64,000 bases of DNA from Phoebastria nigripes (lineage: Eukaryota > Chordata > Aves > Procellariiformes > Diomedeidae): contig JAYKAV010000500.1 of the NCBI GenBank assembly GCA_035582835.1, positions 471,702 to 535,701 of the forward strand, in the 5' to 3' direction. Under the pieces are notes generated by a model. That model was given only the letters and a program-made list of their open reading frames with translations. It had not been told where the DNA came from and searched no databases. Made by a program: the position numbers and the translations under genes. This document shows positions 43,125 to 55,000 of this stretch, in pieces. Positions within the stretch are counted from its first letter, which is position 1; each line of letters opens with the position of its first letter.

Positions 43125-44286
43125 TTTTGTTATGGAAATTGAGTCAATAATGTTATCAACTATTACAAGACATTTTATAAATTGAAAGAAAACAATGAAT
43201 CACAAAAGGCTTTGTTTAGGTTGATCGTCATCTGGTTTCAATTTCTGTTTCTTTTTGCCCTTGGGGGCATTTCTTCCACTGAACCACGTTGCTTCTTTCA
43301 CAAACTTGTTAGAGGTCAGCTGCACAGGAGCTCTTTTTAATTTTTTTTTTCCAAGGGGAAGATATTGCCTGGATTGGCCTCTCCAGCTTTTTGCACAGCT
43401 GGTTTAAACTCCAATTTGCAGATCCTGGCCAGTTAGACTGCCGGGAAGGTGGGTTTCAGCCCTGCAACTGTTGCTGACTCTTGCTCAGTGCTGGTACTGC
43501 CCGCAGCTGCATTAGGCTGGACGGGGTCTTTTGGATACTCCTAGCAGCTGTAACTGAACTACGTGCACATGTCAGTACCTTTCTCAAGCAGTCTGAATGA
43601 ATCTACAACCTTACCGACCCACGATGAGAAAGTTGTACTGACTGGAAATTAAAATGCTCTAATTCATAAGCAACAAACTGAGTACCGAACACTGGGACTG
43701 GCTGCCAGGGCCTCTGCCACGTTGAGAAATTCCCATTTCCCCCTCTTCCACGGGCACTCAAACACATTTAACACCGAAGGCAGAAGGATTTGCAAACTGC
43801 TCTGAATGTGGAAATACAGACAAACTTCTCCCAGCCCTAGGAGCTGATCTGCCTTCAGCGAAAGCGTGAAGTTACCAAGAACGATGGTATTCTACACTTC
43901 ACCGTTTCCCCGTCCAACAGCGCGGGTGAGAAGGAGGGCTGGGCGCCGCAGCCAGAGAGGAGGCAGGGCAGCTCCGGGGCTGGCGGGTCCTCCCCACAGC
44001 CCTCACCAGACCCTCCTGCCTCTCCCAAAGACCCTCGGCCACCCGCGCCGCCCCGGGCTCGGCCCCGCGCTCCCCGCGAGCCCCTCGGGCAGAGCAGACC
44101 CCCAGCTGCCAGCTCGTGCGAGGGCAAAGCAAGCCGCAGCTCCGCTCGCCACCGCCTTGCAACAGCCCAAACGGCAAGGTGCATCTCCGGGATGCTTTTC
44201 CCATTAGACCACATCTAAGCCTTCAGGAGGCAAACTTCCCACAAGCCAAACCAGAAGTTTTTCCCCCAGAATCTCCGTATGGGGGC

Positions 44287-44292
44287 TTTATT
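44287..44292 (-). terminator. NR6A1: Alternative proximal NR6A1 poly(A) signal
   Basis: AATAAA on the minus strand within the predicted 3'UTR. Use of this site would drop the 43118 let-7 match. Confidence 0.3.
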
Positions 44293-46809
44293 CAGCTTTC
44301 AATGGGTCCTCCAAACAAGTCGTGAAAGAAGCAACTGTTGCAACATCAAAACTAGGGTTTCTCTGGGTCACATTTTAAATACTTATCCCTGAGCTTCTGT
44401 GTATTGCAGACAACACACCGTGAACCCAGAGAAACGCCACAGCTTGATACTGACATCCTCTGTATTACCCTCGATTTACACATCATCTACAACTTAAAAA
44501 TTAGCTTCATACTTAAACTAGTTCCCCAAGTTTCCCCCATTCTCCTGCCCTTTATGTGGCAGGGATGATTGCCGCTTATTATCCTGAGAAATACAGAAAT
44601 AACAACATTTTCACAGACACCAAGCTTCATAGCTTCAAATCAAAACCAAGAAAGAAGAAAGAATGAATGGTAAATAGCACATTCACAGGAGAATTCTTTT
44701 TTTTTGTTTTGTTTTTAAAAATGTAGTAAAGATAAAAGAAATTCAAGTTTTTTTTTTTTAAAAAGGTTGGTTTGAAGGACAAGACTTAAAATCCTTAATC
44801 TGAGGTGGCTGCGGTTCTGTGCAGAAGCCTGGAGAGCAAAGGGCAGGCGGATCCTGCCGTGCNTGGCAGAGGGAGGGACAGGCAGCAAGCGGCACTCAAC
44901 GTGAGCTTGAGCCTTTGCATGGGCAACTGCGGGGCAGGGGCTGGGGCATGGCCACCCAGACCTCCCCCGGCGAGNGAGAGCAGCCCTGCTGAAACGCCGG
45001 AGCGCCCGGGAGCCCTGCCCGCTCTGCCAGCACTGCTCGCTCCAAGCAACACCACAGCACTAGGAAAATGGGTGCTACTGGGGCAGCAGCTCGCCGGCAC
45101 AGGTTGCCCCGCAGCTGGCAATCCGACTGACCGCTTTGCACTGATCACCCTGAAAACGCCGTGTTCCCCCTTTGGTCTTTGCGTGATGGGAGACGGCAAA
45201 AGCTCAGGATCGAAGAATTACAGAAAAATCCAGAGCTGCACCCNGATGACCCAAGGCAAGCAGTGCCTCTGCACAGCATGCGGGCTGGCAGGCATGGGAT
45301 GAGAAAGATGAACGCCCCTGGCACTACTAACAATTAGAAGGTAGCTAAAGCGTATGCAAAACGGCCGGAGAGTTAGCTCCTGCTGCCTCAGTTTTGCCAT
45401 GCCCAGAGCCCGTCAGTTTAGATTGGTACCTGGCATCTCTGAGCGCCCTGGTCGTCCCTCCACNCCCCCAGCCCTCTCGAGGGGCCGGGCATGCCGAGGA
45501 CAAGGACTCGCTGCTGACCCACACAGTGGGGTCAAGGCTCAGCTCTCGGGACAGAAGCCTGACCCAAAGGCAGGCAGTGGAAGAAAACCCAGTTGCTTTC
45601 AAAAAGCGTTTGTTCAGGTGCTGGGGTCTTGCCACTCGAGCTGGGACTCAGCCCCATCAGCTGGCAGCAGCTTCTGCTCAGTTCTCTGTACTGGGTGACG
45701 AGGTTCAAGCTGTAAAACAGCAACTAGGACACCTCGGCAGAGTCCCTCTGAATACGTGAGCCCAAGCACTTCAAATTTATGTCCCAAATCTCTGTTCGGA
45801 TTAAAAGTAACTCTTCAGCTTTCCATCTGCACAAATGCTATGAAGGAGAGGAGGGGGTCAGTCAGCCAATTTATCTTTCAAATTGGGGATAAAAATTGAC
45901 TTGTCATGGCAGAAAATTCTACCAAAGACTATTATTGTTGATTGATTTCTCTATGACAGAAGGTCAGATAAGCAAGAGCAGATAGATACCAAAGATAATG
46001 AACTTCCCCCTACTAGCATTAAGCACAAATAAAATATGAGTCCCTGTAAACCGAATGTTACGTGAAGAATGGAACAAAAATTCCAACCTTCCCAGGGTGT
46101 CCTTCAAACCAAATTCACAAATACATCTAGTGACTGACCTAACATCTCTAAATCTCTAGCTACATTCCTACCTTCTCATAATACCTGAGTTTGCAATGCA
46201 ACACATTCACTTTACCCTGTTTAAAAAATACAAGTCATTAGAGGACTTGGTGCAGAAGATATTACGAATGACTGTCCAGTGAGCTAGATTCTGGTTCGGT
46301 GTATTAGCGTCTTCCTTACTTGTCAGTTTAGTAAGGCTTTTCTACTCCCCACAACAAATGGGTTATTTGTTAATGGATACTGCCGCCAATCAACCTTTGT
46401 AACATTTGCTTTATACAATAGAAAGTAGAACATTCTTGTCCATTCATCATCATAAATGAATTTAGGTTTTTTGTTGTTGTTGGTACAGCATTAGTCTTGG
46501 GAGTCTATTTTGGATAAACACAGAATACCTAATAGATTATTTTTGTTGCGTATTTGGCAATAAGATGACCACTTTTATGTACACTAATTAAAACAAACTC
46601 TTATTCATCAACAGATTATAATAATTCAGTAACTGTAGAATAAAATTACTCCTATGCAATTTTAACAATTCCTTGAGTGTATAAAACAGCAAGCCAGAAG
46701 ATAACCCGTAATAAAAAGATCATATCAAGCTATTTGGAAATTAAACTTAAAAGCTGAGAAATACTTTCTAACTTACAAACAGATATACTAAAAACTTCCC
46801 ATTTACACT

Positions 46810-46829
46810 TGAGGTATAGGCTGTATGCA
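46810..46829 (-). promoter_or_regulatory. NR6A1: let-7 site 2 with extended 3' pairing
   Basis: The plus strand reads TGAGGTATAGGCTGTAT, almost let-7 itself. The transcript therefore pairs with let-7 at the seed (7mer-A1), leaves one miRNA base bulged at position 8, and pairs again at about positions 9-18 with one G:U. Confidence 0.6.
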
Positions 46830-48635
46830 GAAGGCTTTCCTGAGAAATACGCGCTTGTCTCATTTTACAGTCAGAAAGTAAATGAGATTTACGGAACCAC
46901 CTTTGGATTGTGAAGCTCTATCAAGCTGAACTGCTGCTGGGCCCAGCAGCTGTTACCCGTAACGTCCTATTTAAATAATGAAAAATGAGCAGCTAGTGGA
47001 CTTGTAGAAAAGGGAAACCATCAAGCTGGAAGATGCCCAAGCGGGATTGCAAAGGCGGCAATGCCGCCGTGGGTGCGCAGTCAGCCAGCAGCGGGTCTCT
47101 GAGGAGAGGTCCGACCGCAGCGGTCAGCACCCGGGACACGGCACGGCTGCTGACTAACCGAGAGGTGCGCCAAGCCAGCGTCAGAGCGTCTCTCGGGCTG
47201 CGACTGAGGGAGCACCTGCTGGGTGCAGGGGAAGGAAAGACGACTTTGGTGAATGAGATTTTTCTCCTGTTCACCATCACATTCATCTCACAGCAGCTTC
47301 GGTACCTCTCAGCAGTACTCACTTTGTGCCACACAGCTGTCATCAGGACAAGACGAAAAGGTAGCAACTGGTCCCTCCTACCCTGAAGGAACAGAAGTTG
47401 TTTCCCAAAGTATTTTTCAAACATTTGTTGATGAACCCTCTTGCTACATAAACATCAGATTCATATCTAAGGACACAGGGAAGGAAATCCAGCCAGGGTG
47501 ACACGGCTGCCTAGGAGAGTGACTGAGTCTTCGAACATTAATTCTTAATGAAGGAGATGAGAACTAGAGCATCTCATCCAACCTCCCCACCACCACCACG
47601 AGCAGCAAACCATGAGGTTACTCATGAGAATACCCAAGTTTATCCCAACACCAGTACTTAGCAATTACTCAAACAGCTAACCAGTTGTCATTAAACCAGT
47701 TCTCCATGCAGCAGAGTGGTGTGGAGGTTGCGAGATGGAAAACCCAAGCCTTGCAACACCTAGGACAGAACAGTTTACCAAGTACTGCATTAATACCATT
47801 TTTCCTGGTAAGAAGGGATTCCACAAGCAGCAGAACCGTCCTGGCAGGATATGACTACGGATCACACATTCCCNGAGTCCAGCGGAGAAAGCCATGCCAG
47901 AGGACACTGGAGTCCCTTACCCCGTTACACAGGTCACATTTAACCACAGGGTACGTTAACTGTTCCCAGAAACGGGCTGCTTGGGATGGCTGCAATGCAG
48001 AAGCCTCCTCAGGAGTCAGATACCACCTTGGAGGAATACACTAAAAGGGGCAATCCTGCCTCTTCTCTAAGTAGGTTTTTCCTGCTTTTGTGAACCTAAA
48101 ATGGATGTTAAGAAGTGATGAGAAATTACTTGCAGTTCTCTAGCAACAAGAGTACCTTTGTGTAACGCCAGGAGCCTGCTACGAACTGCAGCAACCCAAT
48201 TTCAGTCGAATGGGAAGGTGTGCAGCAATAGTGAGAGGCCAGCTGGTCAGGCTGGGGTTGGGGGCAGAGCCCCCTCCTGCAGCTCCCCAGAGGGGACGGG
48301 GGCTGCGAGCCCCTCGCAGCTCGGGAGCGCTACGATCCCGCCGGGGCAGGATTCAAGGAAACCTCAGGAGCTACCACCTGCATCTGAAAACTGCCAGGGG
48401 AAAAGAAACCAACTGGCTAGACAGACTCTTCCTTCTTCTCCACTCCCTGCCTTTTTAAAATTATTATTATATTTACAGAAAAAAAGCTTGGCACTTGTCT
48501 AACACCCACTTCTCCAAAATCGTCCATTTGGGATACTAACAGCTCTGTCGATGCGGTGAGGACGTTTGCTCTCTANGACAAACGCTTTTGGATACAAATC
48601 ATGGAAAGAGCAGTGCGCGAACAGCATCTTCTCCT

Positions 48636-48643
48636 TGAGGTAG
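48636..48643 (-). promoter_or_regulatory. NR6A1: let-7 site 1 (8mer)
   Basis: CTACCTCA on the minus strand, a full 8mer let-7 match about 350 bases after the stop codon. Confidence 0.6.
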
Positions 48644-48988
48644 TCTTAGTCATCTCGGTCCCCAGCCCCCAAAATACAAAAGAACTAACCCTAACAAACA
48701 CTGTAACATTAAACATCTTCACATTCTGTAAACCGCTGGAGAATGCATCTGCTGCATTCATACAGAACCATGTGCATCGTGTTGAAGATCATACATTCAA
48801 CTCTGTCGTGAAATAAATATATAGGAAAAAGCGTAAAAAAACAAAAACAAACAAAAAAAGATTCTTGCTACAATGGCAGGGACACCCACCGCCCCATCTC
48901 CTGCCTGGATCGCGTTTGCCCCTCTCCCGAGGTGAGCCAGCTCCCTGCCTGAGGCACAGCATAAGGCACCGGCCNGGGCGAGCTGGGC

Positions 48989-49077
48989 TCACTCTTTGCT
49001 CACGCTCGTCTTGCAGGAATGCAGAACGGCCTTAAAAAGGAGAGGCAGCTGCTCCAGGGGGACGTTCACCATTTTTC
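48989..49077 (-). CDS. NR6A1: NR6A1 last exon (LBD end, stop)
   Basis: 89 coding nt after the acceptor tcttaccag. It encodes (G)KMVNVPLEQLPLLFKAVLHS then CKTSVSKE and TGA (48991-48989). The final Ser-Lys-Glu differs from the human Gly-Lys-Glu. Confidence 0.96.
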
Positions 49078-52000
49078 CTGGTAAGAAAAAAAAAAACAGA
49101 ATTAGCAGCCACTCCTGAATCAGATTTCAGAGACACCTAAGCCAGCAATGCTGGAGATGGTTTTACCTTGAACCTCTCAGAGAAACAGTTAATCATCCTA
49201 CTGCTACATTAGACATTTGATATTCATTTGGACACACCAGGATTTATTATTTACTGAATCGAAAGCTAAATAAATGGGCAAAGTCAGATCAAAATGATTT
49301 CTCCACAATGGAGCAGTACTTACAGAAACTGGGAAAGACTAAATTCTGTCTCCTCAAACTCCGTTGTTGATCTCAATGAGTAAATTACGAGCGCTACTCT
49401 GTGATTATTATCTAGTTCGTTACAGCGGAGTAGGATGAAGCATACGGAGCCTTGACATGGGGAGGCAAGTATCTCCCTTTGCCATAACATTCAGGAACAA
49501 ACAATGTTTTAGTAACACCAGACCTTGTAGATCTAATTAGTGACACAACTGCATCTGAAAGTTCACCTGCGGATTTCAGAGGTCCAGACCAGCTGAAACC
49601 TGGGGGTTACACTGCAGGTCTGCCCGCCGCTCTGCTTATCATCTGCTCCTTAATTAAGTGGCATTTCAGAGATCTCTCTNTTTCTTATGAGAGACCTACT
49701 CAAACCAGGATTACACCCCTTTGAGACAAAACGCCTCTGAGATGGGATTGAAAGGAAGAAAATAAAATGAGAACCTGACCGAAGTACTTAAAGGGCAGCA
49801 GGTCAGAGCAAGGCACGTCTTCTTGGGAGCAGGGGACTCGGGAGCGGGACGTAACGCTGCGTCCGCCAGCGTCACAGGGACAACTTGCGAAGAGCCAGTC
49901 TGGCGGGGTGAGCTAGGGGTGTCGGGAGATCGGCTTAAAGGTGGGGGAGAAGCTTTGATAGAAAAAGCTCCCACACAAACATCCTCCACCAAAGTCGACA
50001 AGAATTTCACTGCTATAAATCAATTTTCTTTTAAAAGCAAATTTCGTAACTTGCACACGATCCCACTGGGAGAAGAGCTCAAAAAGTTACCTGCAATATA
50101 TCGTATCTCTGGCAAACACATCATTAAATCCGGAAAACGGTTTGGCTGGTGTGGGTATTTGTACTCTGTGAAGTCCTGGCAAACATACCAATACCGCTTA
50201 TTCAGCTGCTCCAGTTGGGATGCGTTAGTCAGACCCCTGATGTCTGAAAGCGAATATGATTAGAGTAATGAAAACATGATGAAAACATCCTAGAAGAGCA
50301 GCAGCCTCGCGCTTACTGCCATTTCTTCAGGAAAGACAGACTGATTGCTAAAACTCTAAGCTGGGTCCCTGCTTCGGAGACTCGCTCGAGTGCCCAGTTA
50401 GACAAATACTAAAATTCCCGTCTCCCCTCCTGGCGTGCCTGCATCGCGGATGCGTCTTTACACGCGTGTCTGGGTACAGGATTTCCTTCCACGAAAGACC
50501 AGGATGAGAACAGCTAATGTCCTAAGCTGCTCGTCTACAGAGCTCAGCAAACGCTCTTGGAGATAACAGCTCCAGCAACCTTAAATCCCCGCCTGCCTGG
50601 TGTAAAGCAGCTGTATGTCAAGGTTTAGTCCTCACAGCGGATTCAGCGTAATACTTCCTCAGACAGAAACATGTTGATATTAGCTATATCATCTTGGCTG
50701 AGGAAAGCGCTCAACTCTATAATTCAAGGTATCATCATATTTCTCCCCATCTGCTTATGAATTATGTCATATGAGCTTTATAAACTTGTCAACTTCTTAT
50801 TTTTAAATTTAGCTTTGCCAATGTCAGGCAACGTACACAAAGGAAAAAAGAATGTTTCCAAGCTATCAAACTGGCAGGAAGTCCCACTGCCACCGTTCAG
50901 CGTGATCAACGGCATCGGCACGCTGCTGGGGGTCCTGGGAAGGATCCAGCGCGGTGGAGCAAGGAAGCTGCGGACCCTCGCTGCAGGCTCAGTATTCTAA
51001 GGCCATCTGACGGAAGAGGCATTTATCTACTGCCCAAAAGCTGACTTTTAAAAATAATTCTCAGGTATTTCACATAAAAAATTGCAAACTTCAACTAAAA
51101 ATAAAAGAAGACAGGAAGTTAATGAAAATACATTTTGGAAAACAATGGAGACAGCTCAAGAAGTGCATTATCCAGTGTCAGGAAACTGCCCAGGGAAGCA
51201 AACCGGAACCTCAGCCCGGCAGAGATTGAAGCGTCAGCATTATCTCCTGCTGGAAATGAGTGGGGGAGGAGAGAGCCTGCAGCACAGTTTTACAGACTGC
51301 AACTATCTTTCACAGCACAAAAGACTTTGGAGACATTTATTTCCAAAATTACAGCTGAACACCATCCGTTAAGCATTTGCCTCTCAACAGTTGTCTTCAT
51401 TTACAACGTGAAGAAATGTCCTGCGAGGCCCCACAGATGCGGTGCCACGACAAACGACCGGGAAAGGGGTCCACAAGAGCAGAGACAGGGACAAGCGCTA
51501 CTGAGGAACAAAACCCATCTATTCCAAACTATTTCAGCCCACTACAGCCGTTAGGAAACAACCAGGATCTTCTCACACGCTGAAGAATTACTCTGCATGG
51601 ATTTTGAAATGTCTAGGGTCTTGCAACAGACTGGACTGCCAGCTTTAATGGGCGGGTTAATCAACTGGAGGATTCAGTTCCTTCTCAGGCAGAATTCATT
51701 GCCTGCATATAAATACTTCATTCATGATTACTTTTCACTTTAAAGAGCTCGCATATAGGTATAGAATCTAAATAGTAGGAAGCCAACTAGGTGACCTAGT
51801 CTATATCCTGAAGGTAAATATTTTAAAGAGTCAGAAAAGCTCTAAAAAAAGGGAGGATTTGTTTTACAAATTCACCCTTTAAAACAGAAAAATGAACAAA
51901 TACATTTTCTAGTCGGGAATCTTTGAAAGGTTGTTATGCAAATAGTCAATGCTTACTTCAGAAAAAAAAGTCATGCAAATTAACTCATTTTAAAGTATCA

Positions 52001-55000
52001 TTTAGTTAATTGCCTAAACAGTTACCTAAAGCAATAATACTTTTAGATGACACATCTTTGCCTGATGAAAAGTCCGTGAGCAGCTGGTAAGTCATCACTC
52101 ACCCAAACCTCACCCAGAAAGGCTTCACTGGCCTCTCTGCTCTGTTCTAACTCTGGTATCGGTACCGTTGGTACACATGTAAAATGACACACTTACTGTC
52201 CTTGGTGTCTATATTTAAAGGCACTAAAAATTGGCTAAGCAAATGAATTCATTCACTTCCAGGATTTCTTCATGTGGGTACACCAGTATCCCACTCTGCG
52301 TGCTGTTTGGTCTGCACGATGGCAAACACGTACAGAGAGGTTTCAGAGCTTGAGTCTCTTTGTGGGTGCCGGACCCCTTCCTCCCATTTCTCAACAGGGA
52401 AGCAAAGACTGCTCAGACTGTTTCAGAGAATTTCTCTAGAGGGACTGATACCTTCTCTTCGTCGACTCACCTTGATTTAGGAAGTTAATGGCTTTCATAC
52501 ACGCGTACTCCTCGTTGCTGACCTTCAACTGGTTAAATTTGCGAAAGAGGTAGATCAACCGCTCCATCACCTCCATCCCCTCTTCACTGAATCTGGAGGA
52601 TAGAGATCACACATCAATGTATACAGGACACAGTCTGTACAATAAAGGCAAGAAGCGTATTAAAGTAACTTCAGAGATTTTAACATCTTGCAAGAGAATT
52701 AAAAAAAAAATTGTCATCAAAACTGTGTGAAGTCTGCTGGCACCATTAAAGTAAAGTAGAAGTAAGAAGGAAAAAGACTCAGTTACAACTTGACTGTTAC
52801 AGGTATTTTAGCAAAAAAAAAAATCTCTTGTGATTCAGTTCATCACCAGCCTGCTCTGATAGAGGAAAAGGTCTGATGGAGCCAGGTATACGCAAAAGCT
52901 CCTTGCATGCTTGTAGGCACACTGCTTTGCCTCTCTGCACTTGTATTTCCCCAGGTTTCAATGAGGATTGTGCCTTCGCACTTCACTGGGCTAATGGGAG
53001 GTTTAACTAAGCAGTTTGGGGAATAAGATTTCATAGAAATGTGGAGTGATACTTGTCTTGTAGGACATGAAAATATCCTGCAAAACACCCGTTGTCCTGC
53101 CAGATGCAAGGGTCTGTAGGTACTCCCCGTCTGCCTGGTGTTGCACTGCATCTACCCACGATAGAAAGCAGCTCACAGCCACGTTATACAGCGCTGCGCC
53201 TTACTCCTGATGGATACTTTTGCAGGATAAAAGCACCTCTAGCAACCCTTGGAGCGCTTCCCCCTGTTCAGAAGACAAGCGGCTCCCAGCAGCGTTTCCC
53301 GTGTTCCCGCCCCTCACTGCCTTGCACCTTTCTTCACTTTGTGCTTTCCACCACTTGCAGCAGCCCAACGTCTCCTGCACTGGCCACCAGCAGAAGCGCC
53401 GACGCATCCTTGGGGGCCTGGAGGTGTCCCCACCAGCTGCACAGCACCCTGGGAGATCTGGGATTGGTGCTGCCTTACAGCACGTTACAGAGGAACACTG
53501 GCGCTCTGCAACAAACACACCCCACTGACACCCAAGTTGTTGGTTTTTTTAAACAAACCCCTCCATTCTGCAAAGCTGATAAATTAATTTTATCTGTTGC
53601 CTATAGAATCAGTGCAATCCCCAGGCTTTGGCTCTGCACAGCACATTTCAATCTATCAGCTGAACGGAGCAGCACCCAAGCAGGGCTGCTCCGGTGGCAC
53701 AGGACTGCAGGAACACAGACCCCAGACCCTGCTGCACAGCAGCTCCCAGAACAAAGTCCATTTCCAACAGCAAAAGTGCCTACAGTTTCTCCTATCTGTA
53801 GAGTGCCATTGGAAATAGCCTTGTTTTAAACACTGAGGAATTACACCAACCCATGTACAAGTGGCGCACGCTTCATTTATCTGACAGACAGGTGAGGAGG
53901 CTCACCTCCCAAAAATTCCCAGTAGTGACTCACAGAGATCTTGTACTTCCACACAGCCGTATTTATTGCCTGTTCGTTATGGTTTGTTAATTTTCCTCAG
54001 CTGAGAGCTTCTGGGGTGAGACATACTGCAGGAAGGCTGGGATCCTTCTCACAAATACAAATACGCATAAACCCACAAATAACCAGTGTTAAAGGGAGTG
54101 AAACTGCAGGCTATGGTCTAAGGTGGAATCGTGCAGCCTAAGGAACGCATGCCGTTTCCTTCTAATAGAAACGTCCCCCTCAAATAGGACGTGCAAGATT
54201 CATCGCACTTAATAAATGTGTATCACGATCCAAGCAGAAAAGCACTGCTGCTAGCGTGGACTGCCAGGGATCCTCCGCTGGGACCTGGATCCACCACCTA
54301 CACCCACCCTGGAGTATCTCACCGGTACAGCCACGCTCATTCCTGAATTTGTACCATTTGCTGAAAACAAGCTGTGCATTTCTCCTGAGCGTTTACGCTT
54401 GCCAAGGGAAGCCGGTAGCACAGACGGGCGGGAGAGGGCACGCTGATGCACAGGGAATGTAAATCTCCCCACAGTCTCCTGGGAAATTGCCTGATGGAGA
54501 TGTTGCGGGTGCAGAACAAGGTCCTCCTGCAGAAGGGGGTGCAGGGCTTCTTCTTCAGGAGCGACGCCCCACGTGTGCACCACGAAAAAGCCGTGGTGTA
54601 AGCAACAGGCAGAAGCAGAGCTGGAGGGCACGGAAGGCTGCCGGTGCCCCCAGGCACGCTCTGGGACCGTCCCATGCGTGCCAACAGCCAGAAGGACCTC
54701 TCGGGAACGCACCTCACAGCAATACCCCCGGTTTCAAAGAAACCACGTATTGCAAAAACACTCAGAAGTGGGACAGAAGTGTTTGGGGAAGCTTCAGCTG
54801 CGCTCTGGCATTGTACAGCACAAAGAATAAGAGCACAGCCAGAAAGCCATCTTTGAATAGAACAAAAATAGAACCTTTTTCACTGAATAATACCTTATTT
54901 TGGCATGTATGTTTGTTTACTTCAAAGTTATTTGTAAAATGCATGGTGGAGTTTGACCTCAGAGAAGTGAAAACAAGCTATCTGAACTCCAGGTCACTTC

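Larger units (their letters stand above)
41975..48988 (-). other. NR6A1: NR6A1 3'UTR (predicted, about 7 kb)
   Basis: Minus-strand sequence after the NR6A1 stop codon. From about 43.0 to 49.0 kb it is AT-rich and free of exon signals. It contains three let-7 seed matches (48636-48643, 46810-46829, 43118-43124) and two Pumilio-type sites, TGTAAATA (48477-48470) and TGTACATA (46583-46576). A poly(A) signal lies at 42001-41996. Mammalian GCNF has a ~7.5-kb transcript with a very long 3'UTR, which fits. A shorter end at AATAAA 44292-44287 is possible. Confidence 0.6.

Noticed and set aside
46810..46829. Reading the let-7-like sequence as a let-7 gene on the plus strand
   Set aside because: There is no complementary arm within hairpin distance. 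It is better explained as a target site on the NR6A1 transcript.
48791..48815. Similarity of CATTCAACTCTGTCGTGA to miR-181a (the miR-181a-2 locus lies antisense in human NR6A1)
   Set aside because: Several mismatches, and no complementary arm downstream to form a hairpin. In human the miRNA lies far into the gene, so the true locus is expected outside this window.
50764..51000. 78-codon plus-strand frame in an NR6A1 intron as a gene
   Set aside because: No recognisable domain, no promoter or splice context, and such lengths occur by chance.
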